From Bog-473 sp963824195 (lineage in GTDB: Bacteria > Actinomycetota > Acidimicrobiia > Acidimicrobiales > RAAP-2): a DNA stretch of 64,000 bases. Positions 50,314-58,686 of this stretch are shown here, piece after piece. Below the pieces are notes generated by a model. That model was not told the origin of the DNA. It did no database searches and was given only the letters and a program-made list of their open reading frames with translations. The stretch lies in assembly GCA_963824195.1 (NCBI GenBank), contig CAWGOJ010000021.1, forward strand, positions 90,993-154,992, read 5' to 3'. The number at the start of each line of letters is the position of its first letter. The first letter of the stretch is position 1. The position numbers were made by a program, and so were the translations under genes.

Positions 50314-51437
50314 GTGCTCTCGCGCGTTAATCATTGTGACTTACGCGACCTTAAGGGTCGACCGTCGTAGGTCCAGCGGAACGGGGCGGCCCTTGGTTGT
50401 AGTCGTTGATGAATGCGATGACCCGGCGGGCCAGATCGTCGACGGAAGCGAACTCGCCCCTGACGCAGAGCCGGCGCTCCAAGGATGGAGAAGAACAACT
50501 CCACCTGGTTCAACCAACTGGCATGGGTGGGTGTGTAGTGGATGTGCACATGAGGGTTCTTGACCAGGAAGTCGGCGACCGGCCGGTCTTGTGGGCCGAG
50601 AGGTTGTCGGCGATGCAGTGCAGGTCGAGGCCTTTGGGTGTCTGGCGCACGAGGTCACCGAGGAAGGTCCACGAAGTTCTCTGACCTGGTCGAGTCGGTG
50701 ACCCAGCCGGCGAAACCCACCGTCATGGACGTCGAGGGCGGCGAAGAGCACCGCGGTGCCGTTGCGCTTGTACTCGAACTCCCAGCGCGCCGGCTTCCCG
50801 GGGACGGCTGGTTTGGTGGGATTGACTCGGGACTTGGCCTGCATACCGGATTTCTCGTCGACCGACCAGACCACGGCATTTTCGGGCGGATCGAGATAGA
50901 GCCCGCACACGTCGGAGGCCTTGGCCCAGAAGTCCGGGTCATGGCTCGTCATCCAGGACTCCACCTGCCAGGGCTTCAAGTCGAGGCTCTTGCAGATCCG
51001 CCAGGCCTGGGAGGCCGAGATAGGGACCCCGTGGTCGGCCATGGCCTGGGCCAGTGCCTCCATCGACCACCGGGTCGCTTGGTCCGGAGGTGGTTCGGTC
51101 ACCAACTTCACCAGCAGCAACACATCGTCATGGTCATACACGGCGGGACGGCCGGGTCGATCCTCGTCAACGAGGCCCCCCATCCCGAACTGCTCATAGC
51201 GCTTCCGCCAGAGACCTACCTGGTTGTAGTGCAGTCCGACGGTTTCGCCAATGGTCCCGGTTGGACCAACCCTCTGCCGCCAGCAACACGATCCGGGCCC
51301 GCTGGACACTACGAGCCTCCAGGGTCCTCGAGCGTTCCCAACGTTCGAGTTCGGCACGGTCACCTCGGCGAAGTTTCAACGGAGGAAGTCGCATACCTCC
51401 ATGAAATCACATCATTGTTATTAACGCGAGTATGCAC
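50314..51437. mobile_element. IS630-family insertion sequence
   Basis: An element of 1,124 bp with imperfect terminal inverted repeats: left GTGCTCTCGCGCGTTAAT, right (reverse complement) GTGCATACTCGCGTTAAT. It is flanked by TA at 50312-50313 and 51438-51439, the target duplication expected of IS630/Tc1-mariner elements. It holds one transposase gene on the minus strand and follows an MFS gene. Confidence 0.75.
50341..51394 (-). pseudogene. IS630 transposase, frameshifted
   Basis: DDE transposase. The N-terminal helix-turn-helix (ARSVQRARIVLLAAEGWSNR; VGLHYNQVGLWRKRYEQFGM) leads into GLVDEDRPGRPAVY and the catalytic core (VVWSVDEKSGMQA with the first Asp; HYTPTHASWLNQVELFFSIL with the last acidic residue). 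The pieces fall in different phases, with at least four breaks. The C-terminus PFRWTYDGRPL...KVA is typical. ATG 51394 to TAA at 50341. Confidence 0.75.
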
Positions 51438-51479
51438 TAGGTGTGGATCCTCCACCGGGCTGAAGGCCCCACCGTGTTG

Positions 51480-51640
51480 TCCGACGCTATTGGGCGCGAC
51501 CCGCCGTCGGAGGAGGGCCAGCTGGTGACGCAGCACGAGGATCTCGGCGTCCTTCGCCTCCGCGTCCGTCCGGTGGATGCGGATCGCATCGAGGACGCGG
51601 TGGACAAGGCGGTTGTGAAAAGAGACCGCCGCGGCCGGCG
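51480..51640 (-). pseudogene. Integrase-type transposase, N-terminal fragment
   Basis: About 50 codons on the minus strand read AKDAEILVLRHQLALLRRRV, the widely conserved start of DDE integrases of the IS481/IS3-like type. The reading degenerates toward 51441, where the IS630 element ends, so the rest is lost or was displaced. Confidence 0.55.
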
Positions 51641-51716
51641 AGCCTCATTCAGCCCGTCATACCTGGTTTAGATCAGCATTCACCGATTGGGAAAGAAGAG
51701 CCTGCGATGACAGACG

Positions 51717-52316
51717 TCAGGCCGTGCGGAGCTCCCGTGTTGAACGACGAGGCAGCAGTGTCGACCCGCCGAGTGCGACCACGGCGAGCGGCCACAGCTC
51801 CCATAGCCCGACGAGAGCCTGGACCAGCACGGCGGCAAAGATCACGGCCGCCGCGACGACGAGGAGCCCCATACGCAGCTGCGTGAAGGTGAACGGCCGT
51901 GTGATGGTTGCTGAGGCGCGGGTTGGCAGATCCGCCACGAGACCCCCAATCTCGTGGCGGTGGCGACTACGGAGCACAGCGTCGACGCGCTGCATGCCTT
52001 CTTCAATGCTCAGGCGGCCCTCTCCGATCGCCTGCGAGACGAGGTTCGCGGCTTCGTCTCGCTCGCGGTCGGACGCGAGCACTGGCGGTCCGGAGTGAGC
52101 CTCCAACGTGACGGCTCCAGGGGAAGCAGCCCGGGCCTTGCGACTGACCAAAAAAGCCTTGGCCCGGTCCGCACCCCAGCGTCCGGCCGCTACGAGTAGG
52201 GCGAAGAGGCCAATGACGAGGAAGGGAAGGACTGACTCCAGTAGCGACGCAGGACCCCCTGCCAGGTAATGGTGCCAGGGATGGTTGGCGTATCCCGGGT
52301 ACCCGCTAGTTGGCAC
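51717..52316 (-). CDS. DUF1707 membrane protein
   Basis: A 199-residue protein: an N-terminal membrane helix (about 25-44), then a DUF1707 domain (about 78-132: VLASDRERDEAANLVSQAIG, RLSIEEGMQRVDAVLRSRHR), and two C-terminal helices (about 148-190). DUF1707 is an actinobacterial short helical domain found at the N-terminus of membrane proteins; function unknown. GTG 52316 start. Confidence 0.75.
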   Translation of the reverse strand: MPTSGYPGYANHPWHHYLAGGPASLLESVLPFLVIGLFALLVAAGRWGADRAKAFLVSRKARAASPGAVTLEAHSGPPVLASDRERDEAANLVSQAIGEGRLSIEEGMQRVDAVLRSRHRHEIGGLVADLPTRASATITRPFTFTQLRMGLLVVAAAVIFAAVLVQALVGLWELWPLAVVALGGSTLLPRRSTRELRTA

Positions 52317-52548
52317 CGGTTCTTCCTGTCAACGTCGCGCCGATCCGATCAGGACCACGGATCCGAGCATAGGCGCATCGCAGCGCCCAGAGCACACGGC
52401 CGCCTCAGCGGTTTGGCGCCCGTGGGCTCGGGTGAGGAACTACGGTCCACCGCCTTGCTTTGGTCGATCCGTGAGACGCCTTCATCTGGGAACCACCGCC
52501 GGTTGAAACGGTCCCCCAGCCCTCAATCACTCATCGGCGTGCGGAGCA

Positions 52549-52905
52549 CCGTTTCGGCTCGGGGTTGTCGACCCCTTCGACCGGGCCCGGCTCGCTTGCG
52601 TCGTCGAGCACACCGGCGCGGTCGCCACGTCGGGCACTTACGAGCGGGGTCAGCACTTGTTTGATCCCCACTCCCGCCGGGCGGCATCAGCCGTAGCGTC
52701 TACGACGGTGACCGGACCCGAGTTGGGATTGGCGGACGCGCTGGCGACGGCGCTGGCCGTCGGAGGCCTGGACGCGCTCGAATGCATCGACGCCCTCGAC
52801 GGTTTCGAGGCTCTGGTGATCGGGCACGACGGCGATCGTCGGTGGACCTGCGGGTTCCCGTGGGCCCGGGAGTCACTACCCTCTTTCGGCGACCCCTCGT
52901 CCTGA
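52549..52905 (+). pseudogene. ApbE-like FAD:protein FMN transferase, C-terminal fragment
   Basis: About 118 codons: PFRLGVVDPFDRARLACVVE, then AVATSGTYERGQHLFDPHSR (the ATSGxYxR...DP motif of ApbE), TVTGPELGLADALATALAVG and FEALVIGHDGDRRWTCGF. The N-terminal two thirds with the FAD-binding region are missing. ApbE flavinylates Rnf/Nqr and related proteins. Confidence 0.65.
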
Positions 52906-52928
52906 GCGCCCGACGCCAACAGGGGGCT

Positions 52929-53022
52929 TAGAGACACGTAAAGACACGCTGGCCCTATGTCGGGAGCGTGCCTTTACGGGGGATCCCACTTTGGCCCTCT
53001 GACCTGGGCGTTTGGTGGAGGT
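52929..53022 (+). repeat. Third junction-like sequence: decamer pair plus diverged att flank
   Basis: TAGAGACACG-TAAAGACACG-CT at 52929-52950 is followed by GGGGATCCCACTTTGGCCC and onward to GTGGAGGTGA at 53022, about 80 percent like 40997-41041 just before the right 173-bp repeat. Similarity stops where the tRNA part would begin. Confidence 0.55.
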
Positions 53023-53163
53023 GACATCGCTCGCTTGTTGACGTTCGCGCTCGGGCGCCGGGTCCGCACCTCCGTCGCCAGGTGCTCGGTCGCGTCGACC
53101 CCGATCGTCGCCATCTGGACCCAGATGGACTTGGGTCGCATGGCCCGCAGCGCCCGTAGCTCG

Positions 53164-53546
53164 AGCGCTATGGCGGTCATCCGGGATTCCACCTGGTCGT
53201 CTTCACCGCCGACGAGACGGTCTGGTCCCGCGAGCTCGCACCCCTCGCTGGCTTCTACCCGTCAGTGTACGTCGGGGTGCCTTGGTGGTTCCTCGACGCC
53301 CCCGACGCGATCCGGCGCTTCCAGTCCGCAGTTACCGAAACGGTGGGGTTCTCGCGGACCTCTGGCTTCGTGGACGACACCCGCGCCTTCTGTTCGATTC
53401 CGGCCCGCCACGACATGTCCCGACGTCTCGATGCCGGGATGCTGGCCCGGCTGGTGGTCGAGCACCGCCTAGAGGAGGACGAGGCGGTGCTCGACGTCGC
53501 TGCCGACCTGGTGACCGGCGTGCCCGCCCATGTTTTCAAACTGTGA
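53164..53546 (+). pseudogene. uxaC: Glucuronate isomerase (UxaC), C-terminal fragment
   Basis: About 127 codons in frame: ERYGGHPGFHLVVFTADETV, ELAPLAGFYPSVYVGVPWWF, FSRTSGFVDDTRAFCSIPAR, HDMSRRLDAGMLARLVVEHR, ending VPAHVFKL. This is the conserved C-terminal quarter of UxaC (usual length about 470), which converts glucuronate to fructuronate. A TAG lies at 53157-53159 and no N-terminal domain precedes. Confidence 0.75.
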
Positions 53547-53576
53547 CCCGAAGACGGCCGGTGCGGGCGGTCACGC

Positions 53577-53814
53577 GCCGGTGCGCCGAGCGACCGTGGG
53601 CAGCATCCACCGCGAGTACTTGGATCGGACGCTCGTCCTCGGACGGCACCACCTCGAAGTCGTTTTCGCCGGAGTAGGTAGAGCGCTACAACTCGCACCG
53701 TCTCCCCAGCCAGCGCGCACCGTCAAGTCCGACTCGACTCCCGCCCTCATCGGCGACGTCGACGCCCCGCAGCTCCGAGGAACCGACGGCTTGCGCCGCC
53801 TCATCCACGAGTAG
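53577..53814 (+). pseudogene. Integrase-type transposase, C-terminal fragment
   Basis: SIHREYLDRTLVLGRHHLEV matches the C-terminal part of IS481/IS3-like integrases (RRECLDxxLILxxRHLExV). In the next phase EYVERYNSHR would follow, with TAG in place of the Tyr codon near 53675, and the end (GLRRLIHE then stop) matches the family tail. A frameshift and stop show it is dead. Confidence 0.55.
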
Positions 53815-54383
53815 CGACTCGTCGCGAGGTGGGCGGATGGGTCCCCGGCACCCACAGGGTTCTCGCTCGTCGCCCCTGGACTGCGACTGCGGGCCTGAGG
53901 GCCGGTAGTTGCATGTGGGCACCTCCTCAGTGGGATGACTCTCACCAAAGTGCATCTGCCCGCCCTCAAAGCCCGGCGGTGGCACGTCTGCGGGCGAGTT
54001 CGATCCCACTCGACCACTGAGGCTTTCCAGGACTCGCTACGTCAAACCATGCACTTGTGGACTATTTCACAAGTTCGGGGCCGACGCGCCGACTAAGGAC
54101 CTACAACGGCGAGGAGCCACAAAGGACCCACCCCACGCTTCGTGCCTTTCTAATGGTTGCCGAGGCCACTGAACGTCGCTACAGTCCGAACTAGCGATCG
54201 ACGGGGCCGCAAGGGTCCTGGAAATGATTGCGTGGGGTGGAGGTGCCGCTGGGGTCAGGCAGGACCGCATTTCGCCAATCGCCTTGACCCACGATTCGAG
54301 CCATCGCTCAACGAATTCGTGTCATTCAGAAGAATAGGGACGAAATCCTCTATGCATTTCATCCACGCCTGGCCTGAATTCGA
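53815..54383. other. Gene-free region before the pentose operon
   Basis: About 570 bp. A small hairpin ACTTGTG/CACAAGT is at 54053-54074. No convincing coding frame on either strand. It marks the right limit of the accessory block. Confidence 0.4.
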
Positions 54384-54412
54384 TTGACAGCATTGATACG
54401 TGTCACTTAACC
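54384..54412 (+). promoter_or_regulatory. Candidate promoter/operator of the pentose operon
   Basis: TTGACA at 54384-54389 with a 17-bp spacer before TTAACC (54407-54412, a poor -10). Inside the spacer, TGATACGTGTCA (54394-54405) is nearly palindromic (10 of 12), suitable for a repressor. No regulator gene of the operon is in the window. Confidence 0.4.
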
Positions 54413-54432
54413 CCAGAAAGGGGGATGGCAAC

Positions 54433-55539
54433 ATGGCGAAATCCGAGCCATATGAGGTAGATCCGAGGCACTACGAGGTTTCCAGGCGTCGATTCCTGCA
54501 AGCCGGCGCGGCCGCAGCATCCATCCCCCTCCTCGGAGGGATGATGGAAGTGCTAACCGAGCGTGGAGCGGCGGCACAAGGCTTCAGAGATGAATCGATG
54601 GAACTGTTCGCCTCGCACCCCGCCTACAAGTTCACGTTCGTCAACCACGTGACGACGAACCCGTTTTTCACCGCCACCCAGTACGGCTTGGCGGATGCCG
54701 CCGCGCTCCTCGGAATCCCGAAGCCGGTGTGGACCGGATCGCAGGTTTCGGCGGTCTCGGATATGGTCAACGACATTGACATCGCGATCGCCGGAAAGGT
54801 GAACGGCATCGCCACGACCCTCATCGATCCGACGGCCTTCAACACCCCGGTCGACCGCGCGTTGGGCATCGGCATTCCGGTCGTCGCCTACAACGCCGAC
54901 GAGCCCGGGAACAACCGGATGTGCTACATCGGGCAGAGCAACGAGACTGCGGGTGCTGCAGCCGCGCAGAGGATCGTGACGGCGATTCCGAAGGGAAGCC
55001 TCATCGGAATGGTCATCGCCACCCCGGGCACGGGCAACATTCAGCCCCGGATCAACGGCGCTCTGCCGGTCTTTCAGGCGGCAGGGATGGTTACCGAGAC
55101 CATTGCCGGCGGCGCGTTGCTGGCACAGGAGACCACGGCGGTCCAGGCGTGGTGGGAGGGCCACAAGGACGTGAAGTTCCTGTACTCGGTCGACGACGGC
55201 GATTCGGTCGCCGTCGCCCAGTGCATCGCGAACAACCACCTGAAAGGGATTACCCTCGGCTCGGGATGGGACGTCGGCATCCCAGTGCTCGACGGCGTCG
55301 CGAATGGCGAGATCGATTTCACGATCGACCAGCAGGCCTACCTCCAGGGCTTCGTACCGACGGTCCAGTTGTTCTTGTACAACATCTCGGCCGGCCTGAT
55401 GAAGCCGTGCGACACCGACACCGGTCTCGGCTTTGTGACGAAGGCGAACGTGGCTCCCTACCTCGCGCACAAGACTCGATGGGAAGGGGACGGCACGAAG
55501 GAGACGGCGTACAAGCCTCCGGCGACAATCGGCGTCTAA
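54433..55539 (+). CDS. Sugar ABC transporter substrate-binding protein, Tat-exported
   Basis: A 368-residue periplasmic-binding-protein-like (Peripla_BP_4, RbsB/XylF type) protein. Twin-arginine signal SRRRFLQAGAAAASIPLLGG (about 18-37), then the two-lobed sugar-binding fold (TFVNHVTTNPFF; IDPTAFNTPVDRALGIGIPV; GQSNETAGAAAAQRIV). Probably binds D-xylose or L-arabinose, judging by the downstream genes. ATG 54433 has AAAGGGGG 8 nt upstream; an ATG-independent extension to 54400 was rejected. First gene of the pentose operon. Confidence 0.9.
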   Translation: MAKSEPYEVDPRHYEVSRRRFLQAGAAAASIPLLGGMMEVLTERGAAAQGFRDESMELFASHPAYKFTFVNHVTTNPFFTATQYGLADAAALLGIPKPVWTGSQVSAVSDMVNDIDIAIAGKVNGIATTLIDPTAFNTPVDRALGIGIPVVAYNADEPGNNRMCYIGQSNETAGAAAAQRIVTAIPKGSLIGMVIATPGTGNIQPRINGALPVFQAAGMVTETIAGGALLAQETTAVQAWWEGHKDVKFLYSVDDGDSVAVAQCIANNHLKGITLGSGWDVGIPVLDGVANGEIDFTIDQQAYLQGFVPTVQLFLYNISAGLMKPCDTDTGLGFVTKANVAPYLAHKTRWEGDGTKETAYKPPATIGV

Positions 55540-55542
55540 TCC

Positions 55543-56583
55543 GTGTTGCCCGCGGCCCCCGATGAGGAAGGGGCGGCCCCCGTTCCGCTCTACGCGGAAC
55601 GGGGGCCGCTGCGTCGCATTTCCGACGCCATCTTTCGGCGACCCGAGACGACGATCTTCGTCGTCTGCGTCGTACTCATCGTCTACTTCTCGATCCGAAA
55701 CACGGCTTTCTACTCCTATACGAACGTCGTCACGATGGCTCAGTACACCGCGCCCATCGCGGTCATCGGCGCTGGCGAGGTGATGCTGCTCGACCTCGCC
55801 GAGATCGATCTCTCCGCCGGGCAGGTCTACCTGACCGCGCCGTGGATCGTCGTGCTCCTTGCTCAGCGCGGCGTGCCGCTGGGTTGGGCGATCGTCGTCT
55901 CTTTGCTCTGCTGCATCGGAATCGGACTGTTCAACGGGACTGTTGTCGTCGGGCTTCGAGTCCCGTCGTTCGTCGCGACTCTCGGCGTGAACTACGTGCT
56001 CGCCGGATTCGTCCTCGTCGCCTCGAGTGACATCACAACCGAGATGATCGGCACCACGGGGAAGTTCGGCCAGTACTTCGGGATCGGCAACTGGGCCGAG
56101 GGGCTGTGGGGATTGGGGATCGTCCTCGTCATCTGGGCGCTGCTCAAGGGCACGCGATTCGGCCTCCACACGACGGCAACGGGCGGCAACGAGCTCGGTG
56201 CCGCCGAGGCCGGGGTCTCCGTGCGAAGCGTGAAGATCTGGTGCTTCGTCATCATGGCCCTCGTTGCCGGCTTCATCGGTATCATCGACGCGATCCGAAT
56301 CGGGAGCCTCGACCCTGCGGCTCCGGGGTTGAACGAGATGCTGAGCGGCGTCTCGGCTGCGGTCATCGGCGGAACAGCCCTGACAGGTGGGAAGGCCACG
56401 GTGCTCGGGACCTTGATCGGAGCCGTTGTGCTTGGCGTTCTGGAAGATGGATTCAACCTCATCGGCATCAGTGCGAACTGGTTCATCCTCGTCGAAGGGG
56501 CCGTGATCCTTCTTGCAATGGGGATAAACGTCCAGCTGGGACGGGTGACCCAGCTGGGACGGTTTGCGAGGACCAGCACGTGA
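55543..56583 (+). CDS. Sugar ABC transporter permease (RbsC/XylH type)
   Basis: A 346-residue permease with about 8-10 membrane helices and the BPD_transp_2 features (VMLLDLAEIDLSAGQV; RVPSFVATLGVNYVLAGFVL; GGNELGAAEAGVSVRSVKIW; AVIGGTALTGGKATVLGTLI). GTG 55543 follows the binding-protein stop by 3 nt. The first 25 codons carry a perfect 16-bp inverted repeat, so the true start might be later, but no better start exists before the first helix (about 36-56). Confidence 0.9.
   Translation: MLPAAPDEEGAAPVPLYAERGPLRRISDAIFRRPETTIFVVCVVLIVYFSIRNTAFYSYTNVVTMAQYTAPIAVIGAGEVMLLDLAEIDLSAGQVYLTAPWIVVLLAQRGVPLGWAIVVSLLCCIGIGLFNGTVVVGLRVPSFVATLGVNYVLAGFVLVASSDITTEMIGTTGKFGQYFGIGNWAEGLWGLGIVLVIWALLKGTRFGLHTTATGGNELGAAEAGVSVRSVKIWCFVIMALVAGFIGIIDAIRIGSLDPAAPGLNEMLSGVSAAVIGGTALTGGKATVLGTLIGAVVLGVLEDGFNLIGISANWFILVEGAVILLAMGINVQLGRVTQLGRFARTST
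55573..55609 (+). promoter_or_regulatory. Perfect 16-bp hairpin between binding protein and permease
   Basis: GCGGCCCCCGTTCCGC (55573-55588) and its exact complement (55594-55609) with loop TCTAC. It sits 34-70 nt past the binding-protein stop. Without a T-run it is more likely an RNA-stabilising or partial-attenuation element that keeps the binding protein in excess of the permease, as known for maltose and similar operons. Confidence 0.6.
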
Positions 56584-57470
56584 CGGACGCACGGCCAGGC
56601 GACGGTCCCGAGACGGGCGGCAGCGCCGAGCGGGACGTGCCGGCGGGTGCTGCAGCCCTGCAGGTCGACGAGGGAAGGCACGCCGTCACGGGACCGGACA
56701 ACATCATTCGGACAGAAGGGATAACGAAGCGGTTCGGCGCCCTCATCGTCCTGCGCGGCGTCGACATTCACCTCGGGCGCGGCGAAGTGCTCGGGCTCGT
56801 CGGCGACAACGGCAGTGGCAAGAGCACTCTGGTGAAGATCCTCTGCGGCTTCCACCGCCAGGACTCCGGGCGGATCTTCGTCGAAGAGAAGGCGGTGGAT
56901 TTCCACTCCGTGAAGGATGCTCGTGCGTGCGGCATTGAGACCGTGTACCAGGACTTGGCGCTCGTCCCCGCGCTCACCGTCTACCAGAACCTCTTTCTCA
57001 ACCGTGAACTGACCCGATTCGGGCGGATCGGGTGGCTGAGGAACGGCGAGATGCGCAAGCGGGCTCGTGAGTACCTCAGCGACATCAAGGTCGACATTCC
57101 TAGCGTCGACGCGCTCGTCGAGACGCTCTCCGGTGGCCAGCGACAAGCCGTCGCGTTGGCGCGAGCGACGCGCCAGGAAGCGGCGGTTCTCCTCCTCGAT
57201 GAACCGCTCGCGGCAATGGGCGCGAAGGAGTCCGCTCTGGTGATCGACCTCGTCAAGGATCTCTCGCACAATCACGGCGTCTCGATGATTGTTATCGACC
57301 ACAACTACACGCACCTGTTCGAGCTGTGCGACCGGCTGAACCTCCTGCAAGAAGGGCGCATCACCTTGGACCAGCGCGTCCAGGACACGTCGATCGAGGA
57401 GCTGACCGAACTCATGGTCGCGGAGTACCGGCGCCGCGTCACGGCCGGCGAGAAGGAACTCGAACGTTGA
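56580..57470 (+). CDS. Sugar ABC transporter ATP-binding protein (single domain)
   Basis: A 296-residue ATPase: Walker A VGDNGSGKSTLVKILCGF (about 77-94), signature LSGGQRQAVALARAT, Walker B AVLLLDEPLAAMG, switch His in MIVIDHNYTHLFE. It is one nucleotide-binding domain, unlike the duplicated RbsA/XylG, so it should work as a homodimer (FrcA-like). The first 45 residues are a variable extension. GTG 56580 overlaps the permease stop as GTGA. Confidence 0.9.
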   Translation: MTDARPGDGPETGGSAERDVPAGAAALQVDEGRHAVTGPDNIIRTEGITKRFGALIVLRGVDIHLGRGEVLGLVGDNGSGKSTLVKILCGFHRQDSGRIFVEEKAVDFHSVKDARACGIETVYQDLALVPALTVYQNLFLNRELTRFGRIGWLRNGEMRKRAREYLSDIKVDIPSVDALVETLSGGQRQAVALARATRQEAAVLLLDEPLAAMGAKESALVIDLVKDLSHNHGVSMIVIDHNYTHLFELCDRLNLLQEGRITLDQRVQDTSIEELTELMVAEYRRRVTAGEKELER

Positions 57471-57511
57471 CGCAGGGGTCGATCATCTCAGACGATTAAG
57501 GAACCACCGAC

Positions 57512-58561
57512 ATGGAGTACAGACAGCTCGGCTATACAGGGGTGCGTGTCTCGGCGCTCGCCCTCGGCACCATGACATTCGGCGGTCGCGGCAAGTTCGC
57601 GATGGTCGGAGAGGTCGACGTCGATGTCGCCCGGAGCATGGTCCAGAGATCGCTCGACGCCGGCGTCAACTTCATCGACACGGCGGATGTCTACTCGGAT
57701 GGCCGGTCCGAGGAGATCGTCGGGGAGGTCATCAAGGGGCGCCGCGACGAGATCGTCCTCGCGACGAAAGCGCGCTATGCGATGGGGAATGGCCAGAACG
57801 ACGCCGGGTTGTCGCGCCGGTACCTCCTGCGAGCCTGCGAGGCGAGTCTAAGGCGCCTCCAGACCGACTACATCGACTTGTACCAGGTGCACGAACGGGA
57901 CGGCGTCACCCCCATGGACGAAACCCTCGACGCCCTCGACACCCTCGTCCACCAGGGGAAGGTCCGCTACATCGGGTGCTCGAACCATTCGGCGTGGCAC
58001 GTCATGAAGGCGCTCGGCATCTCCGAGCGCCGCGGCTTACAGCGCTACGTGACCCAGCAGATCTACTACTCTCTGCTCGACCGGGACGCCGAGTACGAGC
58101 TCATTCCGCTCGCCATCGACCAGCAGATGGGGATCCTGACCTGGAGCCCGCTTGCTGGTGGCCTGCTCTCCGGAAAGTACCAGAGGAACAAGGACCGCCC
58201 CGAGGGTGCGCGGCAAACGACGTCCTGGGGCGAACCACCTGTCTACGACGAGGATCGGATGTACGACATCATCGAGACCCTGGTTGAGGTGGCGACCGCT
58301 CGCGGAAAGACTCCTGCCCAGACCGCGCTGACGTACTTGCTCGGACGCCCGGCGGTCACTTCGGTGATCATCGGGGCGCGGACCGAGGAACAGCTCACCG
58401 ACAATCTCAGTTCTGCGGAGTGGACGCTCACTGAAGACGAGCGCGCCACGCTGGACAAAGCCAGCGCACTACGTCTCATCTACCCCTACTGGCACCAGGC
58501 CAAGACCGCCCCGGAACGGCTCAGCCCCGCGGACGAGGCGCTCTTGGCGCCGTTCCATTGA
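57512..58561 (+). CDS. Aldo/keto reductase
   Basis: A 349-residue (beta/alpha)8 NADPH oxidoreductase of the YajO/Tas-like group. Catalytic Asp, Tyr, Lys and His fit FIDTADVYSDG, TKARY and YQVHERDG; the coenzyme end is VTSVIIGARTEEQL. The position inside the pentose operon suggests reduction or oxidation of a pentose or its aldehyde, without direct proof. ATG 57512 is 41 nt after the ATPase stop; TAAGGA is about 8-10 nt before the start. Confidence 0.88.
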   Translation: MEYRQLGYTGVRVSALALGTMTFGGRGKFAMVGEVDVDVARSMVQRSLDAGVNFIDTADVYSDGRSEEIVGEVIKGRRDEIVLATKARYAMGNGQNDAGLSRRYLLRACEASLRRLQTDYIDLYQVHERDGVTPMDETLDALDTLVHQGKVRYIGCSNHSAWHVMKALGISERRGLQRYVTQQIYYSLLDRDAEYELIPLAIDQQMGILTWSPLAGGLLSGKYQRNKDRPEGARQTTSWGEPPVYDEDRMYDIIETLVEVATARGKTPAQTALTYLLGRPAVTSVIIGARTEEQLTDNLSSAEWTLTEDERATLDKASALRLIYPYWHQAKTAPERLSPADEALLAPFH

Positions 58562-58686
58562 ATGCACCCGTGCGGGACGAAGGTCGCAACGAGAAGAGCG
58601 AATTGAACAGCGCCCCGAGCTGCCGAACCAGCCAGGACAGCAATCGGGTCGGTCGGTGATCGGGGGACACGTGAGGAGGAGGGCTG

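Noticed and set aside
52957..53472. 171-residue plus-strand frame over the uxaC fragment
   Set aside because: The recognisable UxaC residues are in another phase; this frame is a shadow.
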